In this document: positions 1 through 7,929 of the stretch, in pieces
How positions within the stretch are numbered: the stretch's first letter is position 1
How the letters are laid out: each line of letters begins with the position of its first letter
Source of the DNA: DATAVB01 sp036267955
GTDB taxonomy: Bacteria; Actinomycetota; Actinomycetes; Mycobacteriales; QHCD01
Assembly (NCBI GenBank): GCA_036267955.1
Contig: DATAVB010000143.1
Location: forward strand, 12,787 to 76,786
Direction: 5' to 3'
Length of the DNA stretch: 64,000 nucleotides
Notes under the pieces: model-generated
What the model saw: only the letters and a program-made list of their open reading frames with translations
Told to the model about the DNA's origin: nothing
Database searches by the model: none
Position numbers and translations under genes: made by a program

Positions 1-630
1 GGTGAGCAGAAGAGCGCCACGAACAAACTGGAAAAGGCCTGGGGTTCCGGTGACGACCCACTGGTCGGCAGCGGTCAGCCTGGCGACAAGGTCCAGTCGA
101 TTCCGCTGGGCACCGGCATCGCGATCATTCGCATCCCCCGGCTGGGGCTGGACTACGCCCGCACCGTGGTGGAGGGCACCAATGCCGACGATCTCGACAT
201 CGGCCCCGGTCACTACACGAACTCGGCGTTGCCGGGGCAGAAGGGCAACCTCGCCATCGCCGGACACCGGGTCGGCAAGGGCAGCCCCTTCCTGGATCTG
301 GACAAGCTACTACCCGGCGACGCGATCGTGATCGAGACAAAGACGTCCTGGTTCACCTACCGGGTGCTCGGCGACAAGGCGAACGGCAGCTTCACCCAGG
401 GCACGCCGGAGGGCATTCCGGGCCGGGAGATCGTCGATCCCAGCGATGTCAAGGTGGTGGCGCCAGTGCCGGACCACATCGGCGAGACGCCCAGCCAGGC
501 GATGATCACCCTCACCACGTGCCACCCGAAGTTCTCCGCCCATCAGCGGATGATCATCCACGGCGTGCTCGAGGGGAAGCCGCGGCCGCGGTCCGCCGGG
601 CTTCCGCACGCTCTGCGGACCCAACCGTGA
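1..630 (+). CDS. Class E-like sortase (5' end outside the window)
   Basis: A membrane-anchored transpeptidase of the sortase family, which attaches secreted proteins to the cell envelope. The reading frame is open from the first base, so the N-terminal signal/anchor lies upstream of the window. Visible are the beta-barrel segment with the catalytic His in AGHRVGKGSPF, the active-site Cys in TLTTCHPKF, and the catalytic Arg in HQRMIIHG near the C-terminus. The TLTTC signature is typical of the class E sortases of high-GC actinobacteria. The stop is followed after 35 bp by a small membrane-protein gene and then pabA, the usual neighbours at this locus. No LPxTG/LAxTG substrate gene was recognised in the window. 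Identification is firm; the exact class is inferred from the motif and the context. Confidence 0.9.
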   Translation, partial: GEQKSATNKLEKAWGSGDDPLVGSGQPGDKVQSIPLGTGIAIIRIPRLGLDYARTVVEGTNADDLDIGPGHYTNSALPGQKGNLAIAGHRVGKGSPFLDLDKLLPGDAIVIETKTSWFTYRVLGDKANGSFTQGTPEGIPGREIVDPSDVKVVAPVPDHIGETPSQAMITLTTCHPKFSAHQRMIIHGVLEGKPRPRSAGLPHALRTQP

Positions 631-665
631 CCCGCCGCCCGTTCGACTCCCGGGAGGGATAGCGC

Positions 666-824
666 GTGTATACCTGGCTCTGGCACAAGCTTCCCGGCGG
701 ACTTCCCGGCAAGCTCGCCGGTTGTACGGTGCTGCTGCTCGCGGTGGTCGCGCTGTTGTTCTTCGTCGTGTTTCCCTGGGTCGATCCGCGCCTGCCGTTC
801 AACCAGGTCACAATTAACCAATGA
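666..824 (+). CDS. Small single-pass membrane protein (52 aa)
   Basis: A short frame starting at GTG 666, preceded by GGGAGGGA about 10 bp upstream. It encodes a 52-residue protein with a basic N-terminus, a hydrophobic stretch near residues 22-38 (VLLLAVVALLFFVVFPW) and a short C-terminal tail ending NQVTINQ. Its stop overlaps the pabA start as ATGA (821-824), which indicates translational coupling. Small membrane proteins of this type are common between the sortase and pabA/pknB in actinobacteria; the function is unknown. The coding call rests on the ribosome binding site, the overlap and the clean membrane segment, not on a recognised domain. Confidence 0.75.
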   Translation: MYTWLWHKLPGGLPGKLAGCTVLLLAVVALLFFVVFPWVDPRLPFNQVTINQ

Positions 825-1495
825 GCCCGCAACCAATGAGCCCAGATCTGGTGCAGACACCCGTACGAATAATGGTTGTCGACAACTACGACAGCTTCGT
901 CTACAACCTCGTGCACTACCTGGCGCAGCTCGGCGCGGAGTGCGAGGTGCGGCGCAACGACGCCGTGACCACGGACGAGCTCGCCGGTTTCGACGGCGTG
1001 CTGCTCAGTCCCGGACCGGGTACGCCCGAGGCGGCCGGGGTCAGCGTTGAGATGGTGCACGCCTGCGCTGCGCGGCGGCTGCCGCTGCTGGGTGTCTGCC
1101 TGGGACACCAGGCGATCGCCGTCGCCTATGGCGGCACGGTCAACCGGGCGCCGGAACTGTTGCACGGCAAGGTCAGCGACGTGCTGCACAACGGCGCCGG
1201 CGTGCTCGCCGGGCTGCCCAACCCGTTCACCGCGACGCGGTACCACTCACTGGCCGCGGTCGAGTCGACCCTGCCGGCCGAGCTCGAGGTGACCGGCCGG
1301 ACCGCGTCCGGTGTGGTGATGGCCGCCCGGCACCGCGAGCTGCCGATCGAGGGGGTGCAGTTCCACCCCGAGTCGATCCTCACCGAGGCCGGGCATGTGC
1401 TGCTGGCCAACTGGCTCGCCGTCGTCGGTGACCCGACCGCCCGAGAGAAGGCGCCCGCCCTCGCCGCGGCGGTCGCCCAGCTGCAGACCTCCTGA
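821..1495 (+). CDS. pabA: Aminodeoxychorismate/anthranilate synthase glutamine amidotransferase subunit
   Basis: Class I glutamine amidotransferase, 224 aa. It releases ammonia from glutamine for the chorismate-using partner subunit in folate (aminodeoxychorismate) or tryptophan (anthranilate) synthesis. The triad is visible: nucleophile Cys93 in GVCLGHQ, and His182 and Glu184 in QFHPES. The N-terminal DNYDSFVYNL and the oxyanion-loop SPGPGTP are also present. The start at 821 overlaps the preceding stop; a second possible start is the Met of IMVVDNYDSF at residue 18. The gene occupies the position of Rv0013 (trpG/pabA) next to pknB. No component I gene is present, so pabA and trpG cannot be told apart by context. 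Confidence 0.93.
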   Translation: MSPQPMSPDLVQTPVRIMVVDNYDSFVYNLVHYLAQLGAECEVRRNDAVTTDELAGFDGVLLSPGPGTPEAAGVSVEMVHACAARRLPLLGVCLGHQAIAVAYGGTVNRAPELLHGKVSDVLHNGAGVLAGLPNPFTATRYHSLAAVESTLPAELEVTGRTASGVVMAARHRELPIEGVQFHPESILTEAGHVLLANWLAVVGDPTAREKAPALAAAVAQLQTS

Positions 1496-1539
1496 GGTAA
1501 ATCCCGCTGGCGCACGACCCGCGGCCCCCGCGCCCAACC

Positions 1540-1609
1540 GTGATCATGAAGTTCCCGGCGCATCCCTTGGCGTGTCGCCGGAGTGTCGCGTTGGAAACTT
1601 CATGATCAC
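1540..1609. repeat. TGATCATGAAGTT-type hairpin between pabA and pknB
   Basis: Perfect 14-bp inverted repeat (GTGATCATGAAGTT at 1540-1553, AACTTCATGATCAC at 1596-1609) with a 42-nt interior that contains CGTGTCGCCGG. It lies between the convergent ends of pabA and pknB, so it may end transcription from both sides. There is no T-tract. The arm sequence recurs at 36243-36314, and related cores occur at 15914 and 21619. Confidence 0.8.
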
Positions 1610-1636
1610 CGCGAGGCGCGGCGTCGTTCTCTGCTT

Positions 1637-3445
1637 CTACTCGGCGTCGCCCGGGCCGACCGGCACCGACGGCGAATTGGTGTCAGACGGAACTGAGCTG
1701 GGCGGCGGGGTGGTCGTGGGTGGCGTCGTCGTCGGCGCGGTGGTCGGTGGCGCCGTGGTGGTCGGTGGTGGCGTGGTGGCTGCGGCCTTGGCGATGGTGA
1801 GCACGATCGTGGCGTTCGGCTCGGCGAAGGAGTAGTGCTGCAGGCTCTGCGCGATGACCGAACCAGCCGGTCCCTCGGTGCTGGTCTTTTCCTTGGTCTG
1901 CGGGTCGGAGGTGAATCCGGCGTCCGACAACTTGGTCTTGGCGTCGTCCACCGTAAGCCCGAAGAGATTGGGCACCTGTACCCGGCCGTTGGAGACATAG
2001 AGGATGACGGCCGAGCCCTTGGCCGCCGCCGATCCCTGCGTCGGGTCGCTGCGGACAACAGTGTTCTTCGCTTGCTGTGGGTTGTCCGGATCGATCGGAT
2101 GCACCGCACTCACGGTGAAACCGTTCTGCTTGAGCAACGTCATTGCGGTGCCCCGTGGCAAACCGGCCAGCTGTGGGATATCCACGGTGTCCGGGCCCTG
2201 GCCGATGGTGACGGTGACCTTGGATCCGGTGTCGACCATCGTGTTGGCATCCGGAGCCTGCTTGACGACCCGGTTCTTCTGATCGGCGTTGGACACCGCG
2301 GTCTTGAACACCGCGTCGAGCTTGAGCTTGTTGAGCCGGGCCTTCGCGCTGGCCTTGGTCAGATTGTTGAGATCGGGCACCTGGACCTGGACGGCCGTGT
2401 CGGCCTTCTTCTTGTCCATCGCCCGGTAGATGCCGTATCCGCCGCCGGCCAGGACCAACAGCACGGCCAGCGCCAGGGCGATGTAGCCGGCCTTGCGCCG
2501 GCCGCTCATCTCCTGGTCGTCCTCGGCCATCATCTGGGTGCCGGTGCCGCCGAGCACCGTGGTCCGTTCCTCGGCCGACATCACCGGCTCGGCCATGACC
2601 GTCCGGCCGGACATTGCCCGGCCGAGGTCGGCCCGCATCTCTGCGGCGCTCTGGTAGCGGTTGGCCGGGTTCTTCGCCATCGCCTTGAGCACGATCGCGT
2701 CCAGCACGGCCGGTACGTCGGGGTTGATCGAACTCGGCGGGTTCGCGTTCTCCCGCACGTGCTGGTACGCGACCGCGACCGGCGAGTCACCGGTGAACGG
2801 CGGGTTGCCCGTCACCAGTTCGTACAGCATGCAGCCGGCGGAGTAGACGTCGGAGCGGGCGTCGACATTCTCGCCGCGGGCCTGCTCGGGCGACAGGTAC
2901 TGGGCCGTGCCGATGACCTGGGCCGTCGCGGTGACCGTCGCCGCGGAGTCGGTCATAGCGCGGGCGATGCCGAAGTCCATCACCTTGACCGCACCGGTCC
3001 GGGTGATCATCACGTTGCCCGGCTTGACGTCGCGATGCACGATTCCGCCGCGGTGACTGAAGTCCAGGGCGGCACAGACATCCGCGGTGATCTCCATCGC
3101 CCGCTGCGGGTGCAGCCGCCCCTCGGCCCGCAGGATGTCGCGCAGCGTACGACCCTCGACCAGCTCCATCACGATGTACGGCGTCGGGCCGGTCTCGCCG
3201 TGCGGGTCCTCGCCGGTGTCGTACACCGAGACGATCGCCGGGTGGTTCAGCGCCGCGGCGGCCTGCGCCTCGCGGCGGAACCGGACCTGGAACGACGGGT
3301 CGCGGGCCAGGTCGGCCCGCAGCACCTTGATCGCCACGTCCCGGCCCAGCCGGACATCGCGGCCGAGGTGCACCTCGGCCATGCCGCCGCGGCCGAGCAG
3401 CTCGCCCAGCTCGTAACGTTCGCCTAGTACGCGGGGGGAAGTCAT
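1637..3445 (-). CDS. pknB: Serine/threonine protein kinase PknB with PASTA repeats
   Basis: Membrane receptor kinase controlling peptidoglycan synthesis and division, 602 aa. The Hanks kinase domain occupies about residues 10-275: glycine loop GRGGMAEV, Lys40, HRDVKPGN with Asp139, DFG at 157-159, and activation-loop threonines in TVTATAQVIGT. A juxtamembrane linker is followed by one transmembrane segment (321-341) and three extracellular PASTA repeats (about 354-416, 420-486, 488-552). The C-terminus is a Pro/Thr-rich tail. Many PknB proteins have four PASTA repeats; three are visible here. The start overlaps the pknA stop as ATGA (3442-3445), so this is the last gene of the fhaA-to-pknB operon. 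PASTA domains bind muropeptides and lipid II in characterised homologues. Confidence 0.97.
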   Translation of the reverse strand: MTSPRVLGERYELGELLGRGGMAEVHLGRDVRLGRDVAIKVLRADLARDPSFQVRFRREAQAAAALNHPAIVSVYDTGEDPHGETGPTPYIVMELVEGRTLRDILRAEGRLHPQRAMEITADVCAALDFSHRGGIVHRDVKPGNVMITRTGAVKVMDFGIARAMTDSAATVTATAQVIGTAQYLSPEQARGENVDARSDVYSAGCMLYELVTGNPPFTGDSPVAVAYQHVRENANPPSSINPDVPAVLDAIVLKAMAKNPANRYQSAAEMRADLGRAMSGRTVMAEPVMSAEERTTVLGGTGTQMMAEDDQEMSGRRKAGYIALALAVLLVLAGGGYGIYRAMDKKKADTAVQVQVPDLNNLTKASAKARLNKLKLDAVFKTAVSNADQKNRVVKQAPDANTMVDTGSKVTVTIGQGPDTVDIPQLAGLPRGTAMTLLKQNGFTVSAVHPIDPDNPQQAKNTVVRSDPTQGSAAAKGSAVILYVSNGRVQVPNLFGLTVDDAKTKLSDAGFTSDPQTKEKTSTEGPAGSVIAQSLQHYSFAEPNATIVLTIAKAAATTPPPTTTAPPTTAPTTTPPTTTPPPSSVPSDTNSPSVPVGPGDAE

Positions 3446-5067
3446 CGATTGGCCTGCTGTTCGGATAAGGGTTTCGGGTGTACGACGGTGCCGACGGTGC
3501 CGGCCGCGATGTGCTGGTTCGGGCGGTTGTGGGGGGTGCCCACGACGAGGACCTGACTGCCGGTCGGCAGCCAGGTCGGCGTACGCAGCACGTGCCCGGG
3601 TGGAGCCATGAGGGCCTTGACCGTACCTTTCGTCTCTTCGGTGGCCGTCGCGTCACCCGTGTCGGCGAGTGTCGGCTGCAGGCCCTGGCCGCGCAGGTCC
3701 CGCAGCACGTCGTCCAGCGGGTGGTCCAGATACTTCTGCGGATCCAGCTGGATCTGGTCGGCAACCGACTGGCTTGGTACGGCCGAGGTGGCGTTGCCGC
3801 CCGGCGCACCGTTCCCCGGCGAGCTCGGCCGCGCCACGGAACCGGCCACCGACTTCGGGGTTGCGACGGTCTCCCGATGTGATGTCGCAGACCCGGTGTC
3901 GCGCGCGTCGCCGCGATGGACGATCAGCCAGACGACGACGGCGGCCAGGACGGCGGTGGCGAGCAGTCCGACGACGAGGATCAGCCGGCGCCCGTGCCGT
4001 TTCGGCGCGGGCATCGGCATGCCCTGCTGATTGAGCTGGCCCGGTTGGAGTTGGCCCTGCTGGTTGAGCGGGCCGGACAGCGGGTGGATCGGAACGCCGA
4101 CCGGCAGCGGGCCGCTGTTCTGCCCCGGGCCGGGCCGCATCGGCGGCGCACCCGGACCGGGCGGCAGCGGCGGCGGCTGCTCGAACCGGCCCTCCTTGGC
4201 CGCCGCGACGGCCCGGGCCAGCTCGCCCCCGTTGGCGTACCGCCAGCGCGAATCCTTGGCCATGGCCCGTTCGACCACGGCCCGGACCGGCGGCGGCACA
4301 TCGGGCGGCAGCGGTGGCGGCACGTTGCGGATCTGCATCACCGCCACGGTCACCGGGCTGTCGGCGGTGAACGGCAGGTTACCGGAGAGGCACTCGTACG
4401 CCACGACGCCGAGCGAGTAGACGTCGCTGGCCGGGCCGACCACCTTGCCCTCGGCCTGCTCGGGCGAGAAGTACTGCGCGGTCCCGACCACCATCCCGGC
4501 CTGGGTGTGCCGGATCGTCGAGGCCGCCCGGGCGATGCCGAAGTCGGTGATCTTGACCCGGCCGTCGCCGGCGATCAGCAGGTTGCCGGGCTTGATATCG
4601 CGGTGCACCATCCCGGTGCGGTGCGCCACCTGCAGCGCATCGGCGGCCTGGCCGACGTAGTCCAGCGTGCGGGCCAGTCCGATCCGGTGCTCGCGGGCCA
4701 GGACCGCCGAGAGCGGCTCGCCCTCGACCAGTTCCATCACCAGATAGGCGGTGGGCGCGTCATCGGTGGTGGGGTCACCGTTGGTGGGATCGGTCTCGCC
4801 GTAGTCGAAGACCCCGGCAATGCCGGGGTGACTGAACGCGGCGGCGCTGCGGGCCTCGTTGCGGAACCGCTCCAGGAACGTCGGGTCGACCGACAGTTCG
4901 GTCTTCAGCACCTTCACCGCCACCGGCCGATGCAGCAGGATGTCCTCGGCCCGCCAGACCTCGCCCATGCCGCCGATGGCGATCCGGCGTTTCAACCGGT
5001 ACCGCTCGCCGAGCATCGCGTCCTGCGCGAGGGTGGCCATCAATGTCCGCCCATCAGTGTCCGCCAC
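3442..5067 (-). CDS. pknA: Serine/threonine protein kinase PknA
   Basis: Second kinase of the division locus, up to 541 aa. Kinase features: GGMGEV loop, Lys52, HRDIKPGN (Asp157), DFG at 175-177, and APE-like YFSPEQ. A Pro-rich linker precedes one transmembrane helix (about 361-383). The outer region contains a single degenerate PASTA-like module (around PLDDVLRDLRGQGLQPTL), whereas mycobacterial PknA has none. Two starts are possible: ATG 5067, which overlaps the end of pbpA by 14 bp, or the Met of MATLAQDAM at 5040, just after the pbpA stop. The second fits usual family N-termini at least as well. In characterised relatives PknA phosphorylates division and wall-synthesis proteins. Confidence 0.95.
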   Translation of the reverse strand: MADTDGRTLMATLAQDAMLGERYRLKRRIAIGGMGEVWRAEDILLHRPVAVKVLKTELSVDPTFLERFRNEARSAAAFSHPGIAGVFDYGETDPTNGDPTTDDAPTAYLVMELVEGEPLSAVLAREHRIGLARTLDYVGQAADALQVAHRTGMVHRDIKPGNLLIAGDGRVKITDFGIARAASTIRHTQAGMVVGTAQYFSPEQAEGKVVGPASDVYSLGVVAYECLSGNLPFTADSPVTVAVMQIRNVPPPLPPDVPPPVRAVVERAMAKDSRWRYANGGELARAVAAAKEGRFEQPPPLPPGPGAPPMRPGPGQNSGPLPVGVPIHPLSGPLNQQGQLQPGQLNQQGMPMPAPKRHGRRLILVVGLLATAVLAAVVVWLIVHRGDARDTGSATSHRETVATPKSVAGSVARPSSPGNGAPGGNATSAVPSQSVADQIQLDPQKYLDHPLDDVLRDLRGQGLQPTLADTGDATATEETKGTVKALMAPPGHVLRTPTWLPTGSQVLVVGTPHNRPNQHIAAGTVGTVVHPKPLSEQQANR

Positions 5068-6526
5068 CGGATTCCGACAGAGCGGCCTGCATGACGGCCT
5101 TGGCGATCGGGCCGGCCGCCTCGCCGCCGGTGGTCTCGTTGCCGTTGACGCCGCCGTGCTCGATCAGCACCGCCACCGCGACGGTCGGATTGTCGGCCGG
5201 CGCGAAGCCGATGAACCAGGCGTGCGGCGCGGCGCCCGGCGCGTTGTCCGCGGTACCGGTCTTGCCGGCCACCTGCACGCCGGGGATGGCGGCCGACCTG
5301 CCGGTGCCGTCCGGAGCGGAGACGACGGTCTTCATCATCTGGGTCAGCTTGTCCGCGTCACCGGAGGACATCGGCTCGCTCTGCTTCTCCGGGTCGGTGC
5401 TGTCCACCACGGAGAAGTCGTTGGCCTGGATCTGCTTCACCAGGTACGGCTTCATGAGGGTGCCGCCGTTGGCGATGGCCGAGGCGATCATCGCGCCCTG
5501 CAGCGGAGTGATCCGGACGTCCTGCTGACCGATCGAGGACTCGGCCAGCTTCGCGTCGTCCGGGATCGGGCCGGTGTCGCTGCCGGCCACCTTGAGCGGC
5601 ATCTTGAAGCTCTTGCCGTCGATCCCGAACGCCTTCGCCTCGTCCTTGATCTTCTGCGCGCCCAGCTTCAGTCCGAGGCTGGCGAAGGCCGTGTTGCAGG
5701 AGATCGTCAGCGCGTGGGTGAAGGTGTCGGTCTTGCCGTCGCCGCAGGTCTCGCCGTCGAAGTTGTGCAGGATGTGGCTGGACTGCGGCAGCGGCAGGCC
5801 GTCCGGCGCCGGTATCCGGTCGTCGGGCTTGGTGCCGTTCTTCAGCGCCGCGGCCGACACGATGGTCTTGAAGACCGAGCCGGGCGGGTAGGTCTGCGAG
5901 ATCGCCCGATCCAGCAGCGGATTGCCCTTTGCGTTGAGCAGCTGCTTGTACGTCTTCTGGATCTGCGCACCGTCGTGGGTGGAGAGCTTGTTCGGGTCGT
6001 ACGACGGGGTGCTGACCATGCCGAGGATGGCGCCCGTCTTCGGGTTCATTGCCACCACCGAGCCGGTCTGCTTGGCCATCGCCTTGTAGGCGGTCTCCTG
6101 CACCTTGCGGTCGATGGTGAGCACCGCATTGCCGCCCTTGGGGCTGCGGCCGGTGAAGAGGTCGGACAGCCGGGACAGCGCCAGCCGGTCGTCGGTGCCG
6201 GCCAGGACGTCGTTCTCCACGCTCTCCATGCCGGTGGCGCCGTAGACCAGCGAGTAGAAGCCGGTGACCGGCGCGTAGACCGGGCCGTCGGCGTAGGTGC
6301 GCAGGTATTTCAGCGAGTCGTCGGTGGCCTTGGAGGAGGCGATCGGGTGCGAGCCGGCGAGGATGTTGCCGCGCGGATGGTCGTACTCCGAGAGCAGCAC
6401 CCGGGAGTTGCGGCTGTTGTCCCGCAACGCGTCGGCGTGCACGTACTGGGTGTATGTGGCGTTGCCGATGAGCAGGAGGAAGAGCACCATCATCGCGATC
6501 ACGACGCGGCCCAGCGGCTTGTTCAT
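5054..6526 (-). CDS. pbpA: Penicillin-binding protein PbpA (class B transpeptidase)
   Basis: Monofunctional peptidoglycan transpeptidase, 490 aa, that cross-links stem peptides outside the membrane. One N-terminal transmembrane anchor (about residues 8-21) precedes the dimerisation region and the transpeptidase domain. The three active-site motifs are visible: SVFK with Ser217 and Lys220, SCN at 276-278, and KTG at 422-424. The start ATG overlaps the rodA stop as ATGA (6523-6526), fitting the known pairing of a class B PBP with a SEDS glycosyltransferase. A much longer frame upstream runs through rodA in another phase and is not coding. Confidence 0.97.
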   Translation of the reverse strand: MNKPLGRVVIAMMVLFLLLIGNATYTQYVHADALRDNSRNSRVLLSEYDHPRGNILAGSHPIASSKATDDSLKYLRTYADGPVYAPVTGFYSLVYGATGMESVENDVLAGTDDRLALSRLSDLFTGRSPKGGNAVLTIDRKVQETAYKAMAKQTGSVVAMNPKTGAILGMVSTPSYDPNKLSTHDGAQIQKTYKQLLNAKGNPLLDRAISQTYPPGSVFKTIVSAAALKNGTKPDDRIPAPDGLPLPQSSHILHNFDGETCGDGKTDTFTHALTISCNTAFASLGLKLGAQKIKDEAKAFGIDGKSFKMPLKVAGSDTGPIPDDAKLAESSIGQQDVRITPLQGAMIASAIANGGTLMKPYLVKQIQANDFSVVDSTDPEKQSEPMSSGDADKLTQMMKTVVSAPDGTGRSAAIPGVQVAGKTGTADNAPGAAPHAWFIGFAPADNPTVAVAVLIEHGGVNGNETTGGEAAGPIAKAVMQAALSESGGGH

Positions 6527-7929
6527 CTGCTCACCACCTCGGTCATCGCCGAGGAGAGTGGCGGCCTCGGCTGGTTGGGTACGGCCGGGCGCCGGGACGA
6601 GTCCGACACCCGCAGCAGCAGGGCCATCAGGCCGAAGTTGGCGACCAGCGACGAGCCGCCGTACGACAGGAACGGGGTGGTCAGACCGGTAAGCGGGATC
6701 AGCTTGGTGACGCCGCCGACGATGACGAAGACCTGCAGTCCCATCGACACCGACAGCCCGGCGGCGAGCAGCTTGCCGAACGGGTCGCGGGCGCTCATCG
6801 AGATCCGGAAGCCGCGCATCACGAACAGCCCGTACAGCACCAGGATCGCCACCAGCCCGAAGAGGCCCAGCTCCTCGGCGAGGGTGCTGACGATGAAGTC
6901 GGACTCGGCGTACGGCACCAGTTGCGGGTAGCCCTTGCCGAGGCCGGTGCCGAAAAGCCCACCGGTGCCCATGCCGAAGAGGCCCTGCATCAGCTGGTAG
7001 CTGTTGGGATAGACGGTGTTGTAGTACTCCTGCGGGTGCAGCCAGATCGAGAACCGGTCCTGCACGTGGCTGAAGAGGTGGTACGCGGCGAACGCGCCGC
7101 CGGCAAAGAGCAGCAGACCGATGACCAGCCACGAGGTGCGTTCGGTGGCGATGTAGAGCAGCGCCACGAACATGCCGAAGAACAGCAGCGACTGGCCCAG
7201 ATCGCTTTCCCGGGTCAGGACGGCGACGCTGAGCAGCCACGCGACCAGCACCGGCCCGAGGTCCCGGCCGCGGGGCAGCGCCAGGCCGAGGAACCGCCGG
7301 CTCGCCAGCGACAGCACGTCCCGCTTGTCCACCAGGTAGCTGGCGAAGAAGATCAGCAGCGCCAGTTTCGCGAACTCACCGGGCTGGATGGAGAAGCCAC
7401 CGAGCCGGATCCAGACCCGCGCACCGTTCACCTCCGACAGCCGGGCCGGCAGCACGGCCGGCAGGATCACCAGCACCAGGCCGACGGCCGCGAAGGTGTA
7501 GGCATACCGGGACAGGATGCGGTGGTTGCGGATGATCAGCAGCACCGCGATGAAGAACGCGAGCCCGACCACCATCCAGACCACCTGCTGTTTCGGGTCG
7601 GCGCTGGGATATTTGCGGGACTTGGTCGCCAGCCGGACCCGGTAGATGAGGACCAGGCCGAGGCCGTTGAGCAGCGCGGCGATCGGCAGCAGGATCGGGT
7701 CGGCGTACGGTGCCACCTTCCGAACCACGACGTGCGCCACCAGCCACAGCGCCGCGAAACCGACGCCGTAGTAGGCGACGTCGATGCCGACCTTGCCGTT
7801 CTTGATGTTGGCGTCGACGATGGCCTGGGCCCCGGTGACGAGGACAACCGCGAGCAGCAGCAGCGCCAGCTCGCTGTTCCGCCGCGTCGGTACGGAACGC
7901 CGGATGTCGCTCGTCGCCGGGGCGGTCAC
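6523..7929 (-). CDS. rodA: SEDS peptidoglycan glycosyltransferase RodA
   Basis: Polytopic membrane enzyme of the FtsW/RodA/SpoVE family, 468 aa, which polymerises lipid II into glycan strands with its PBP partner. The protein has about ten or more hydrophobic segments. It carries the family signature near the C-terminus (LIPLTGLTTPFLSYGGSSL region) and the extracytoplasmic WLHPQEYYN segment. GTG 7929 is chosen because it overlaps the pstP stop as GTGA and is preceded by GGAAGGA at a good distance; a longer frame beyond it lies within pstP. It is directly upstream of pbpA in the operon. Confidence 0.95.
   Translation of the reverse strand: MTAPATSDIRRSVPTRRNSELALLLLAVVLVTGAQAIVDANIKNGKVGIDVAYYGVGFAALWLVAHVVVRKVAPYADPILLPIAALLNGLGLVLIYRVRLATKSRKYPSADPKQQVVWMVVGLAFFIAVLLIIRNHRILSRYAYTFAAVGLVLVILPAVLPARLSEVNGARVWIRLGGFSIQPGEFAKLALLIFFASYLVDKRDVLSLASRRFLGLALPRGRDLGPVLVAWLLSVAVLTRESDLGQSLLFFGMFVALLYIATERTSWLVIGLLLFAGGAFAAYHLFSHVQDRFSIWLHPQEYYNTVYPNSYQLMQGLFGMGTGGLFGTGLGKGYPQLVPYAESDFIVSTLAEELGLFGLVAILVLYGLFVMRGFRISMSARDPFGKLLAAGLSVSMGLQVFVIVGGVTKLIPLTGLTTPFLSYGGSSLVANFGLMALLLRVSDSSRRPAVPNQPRPPLSSAMTEVVSR

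Noticed and set aside
1540..1609. parS site for ParB
   Set aside because: The palindrome TGATCATGA bears no match to the conserved TGTTTCACGTGAAACA site.
5054..7240. PbpA starting at 7240
   Set aside because: The N-terminal 238 residues are low-complexity shadow of rodA. ATG 6526 begins directly before the membrane anchor and overlaps the rodA stop.
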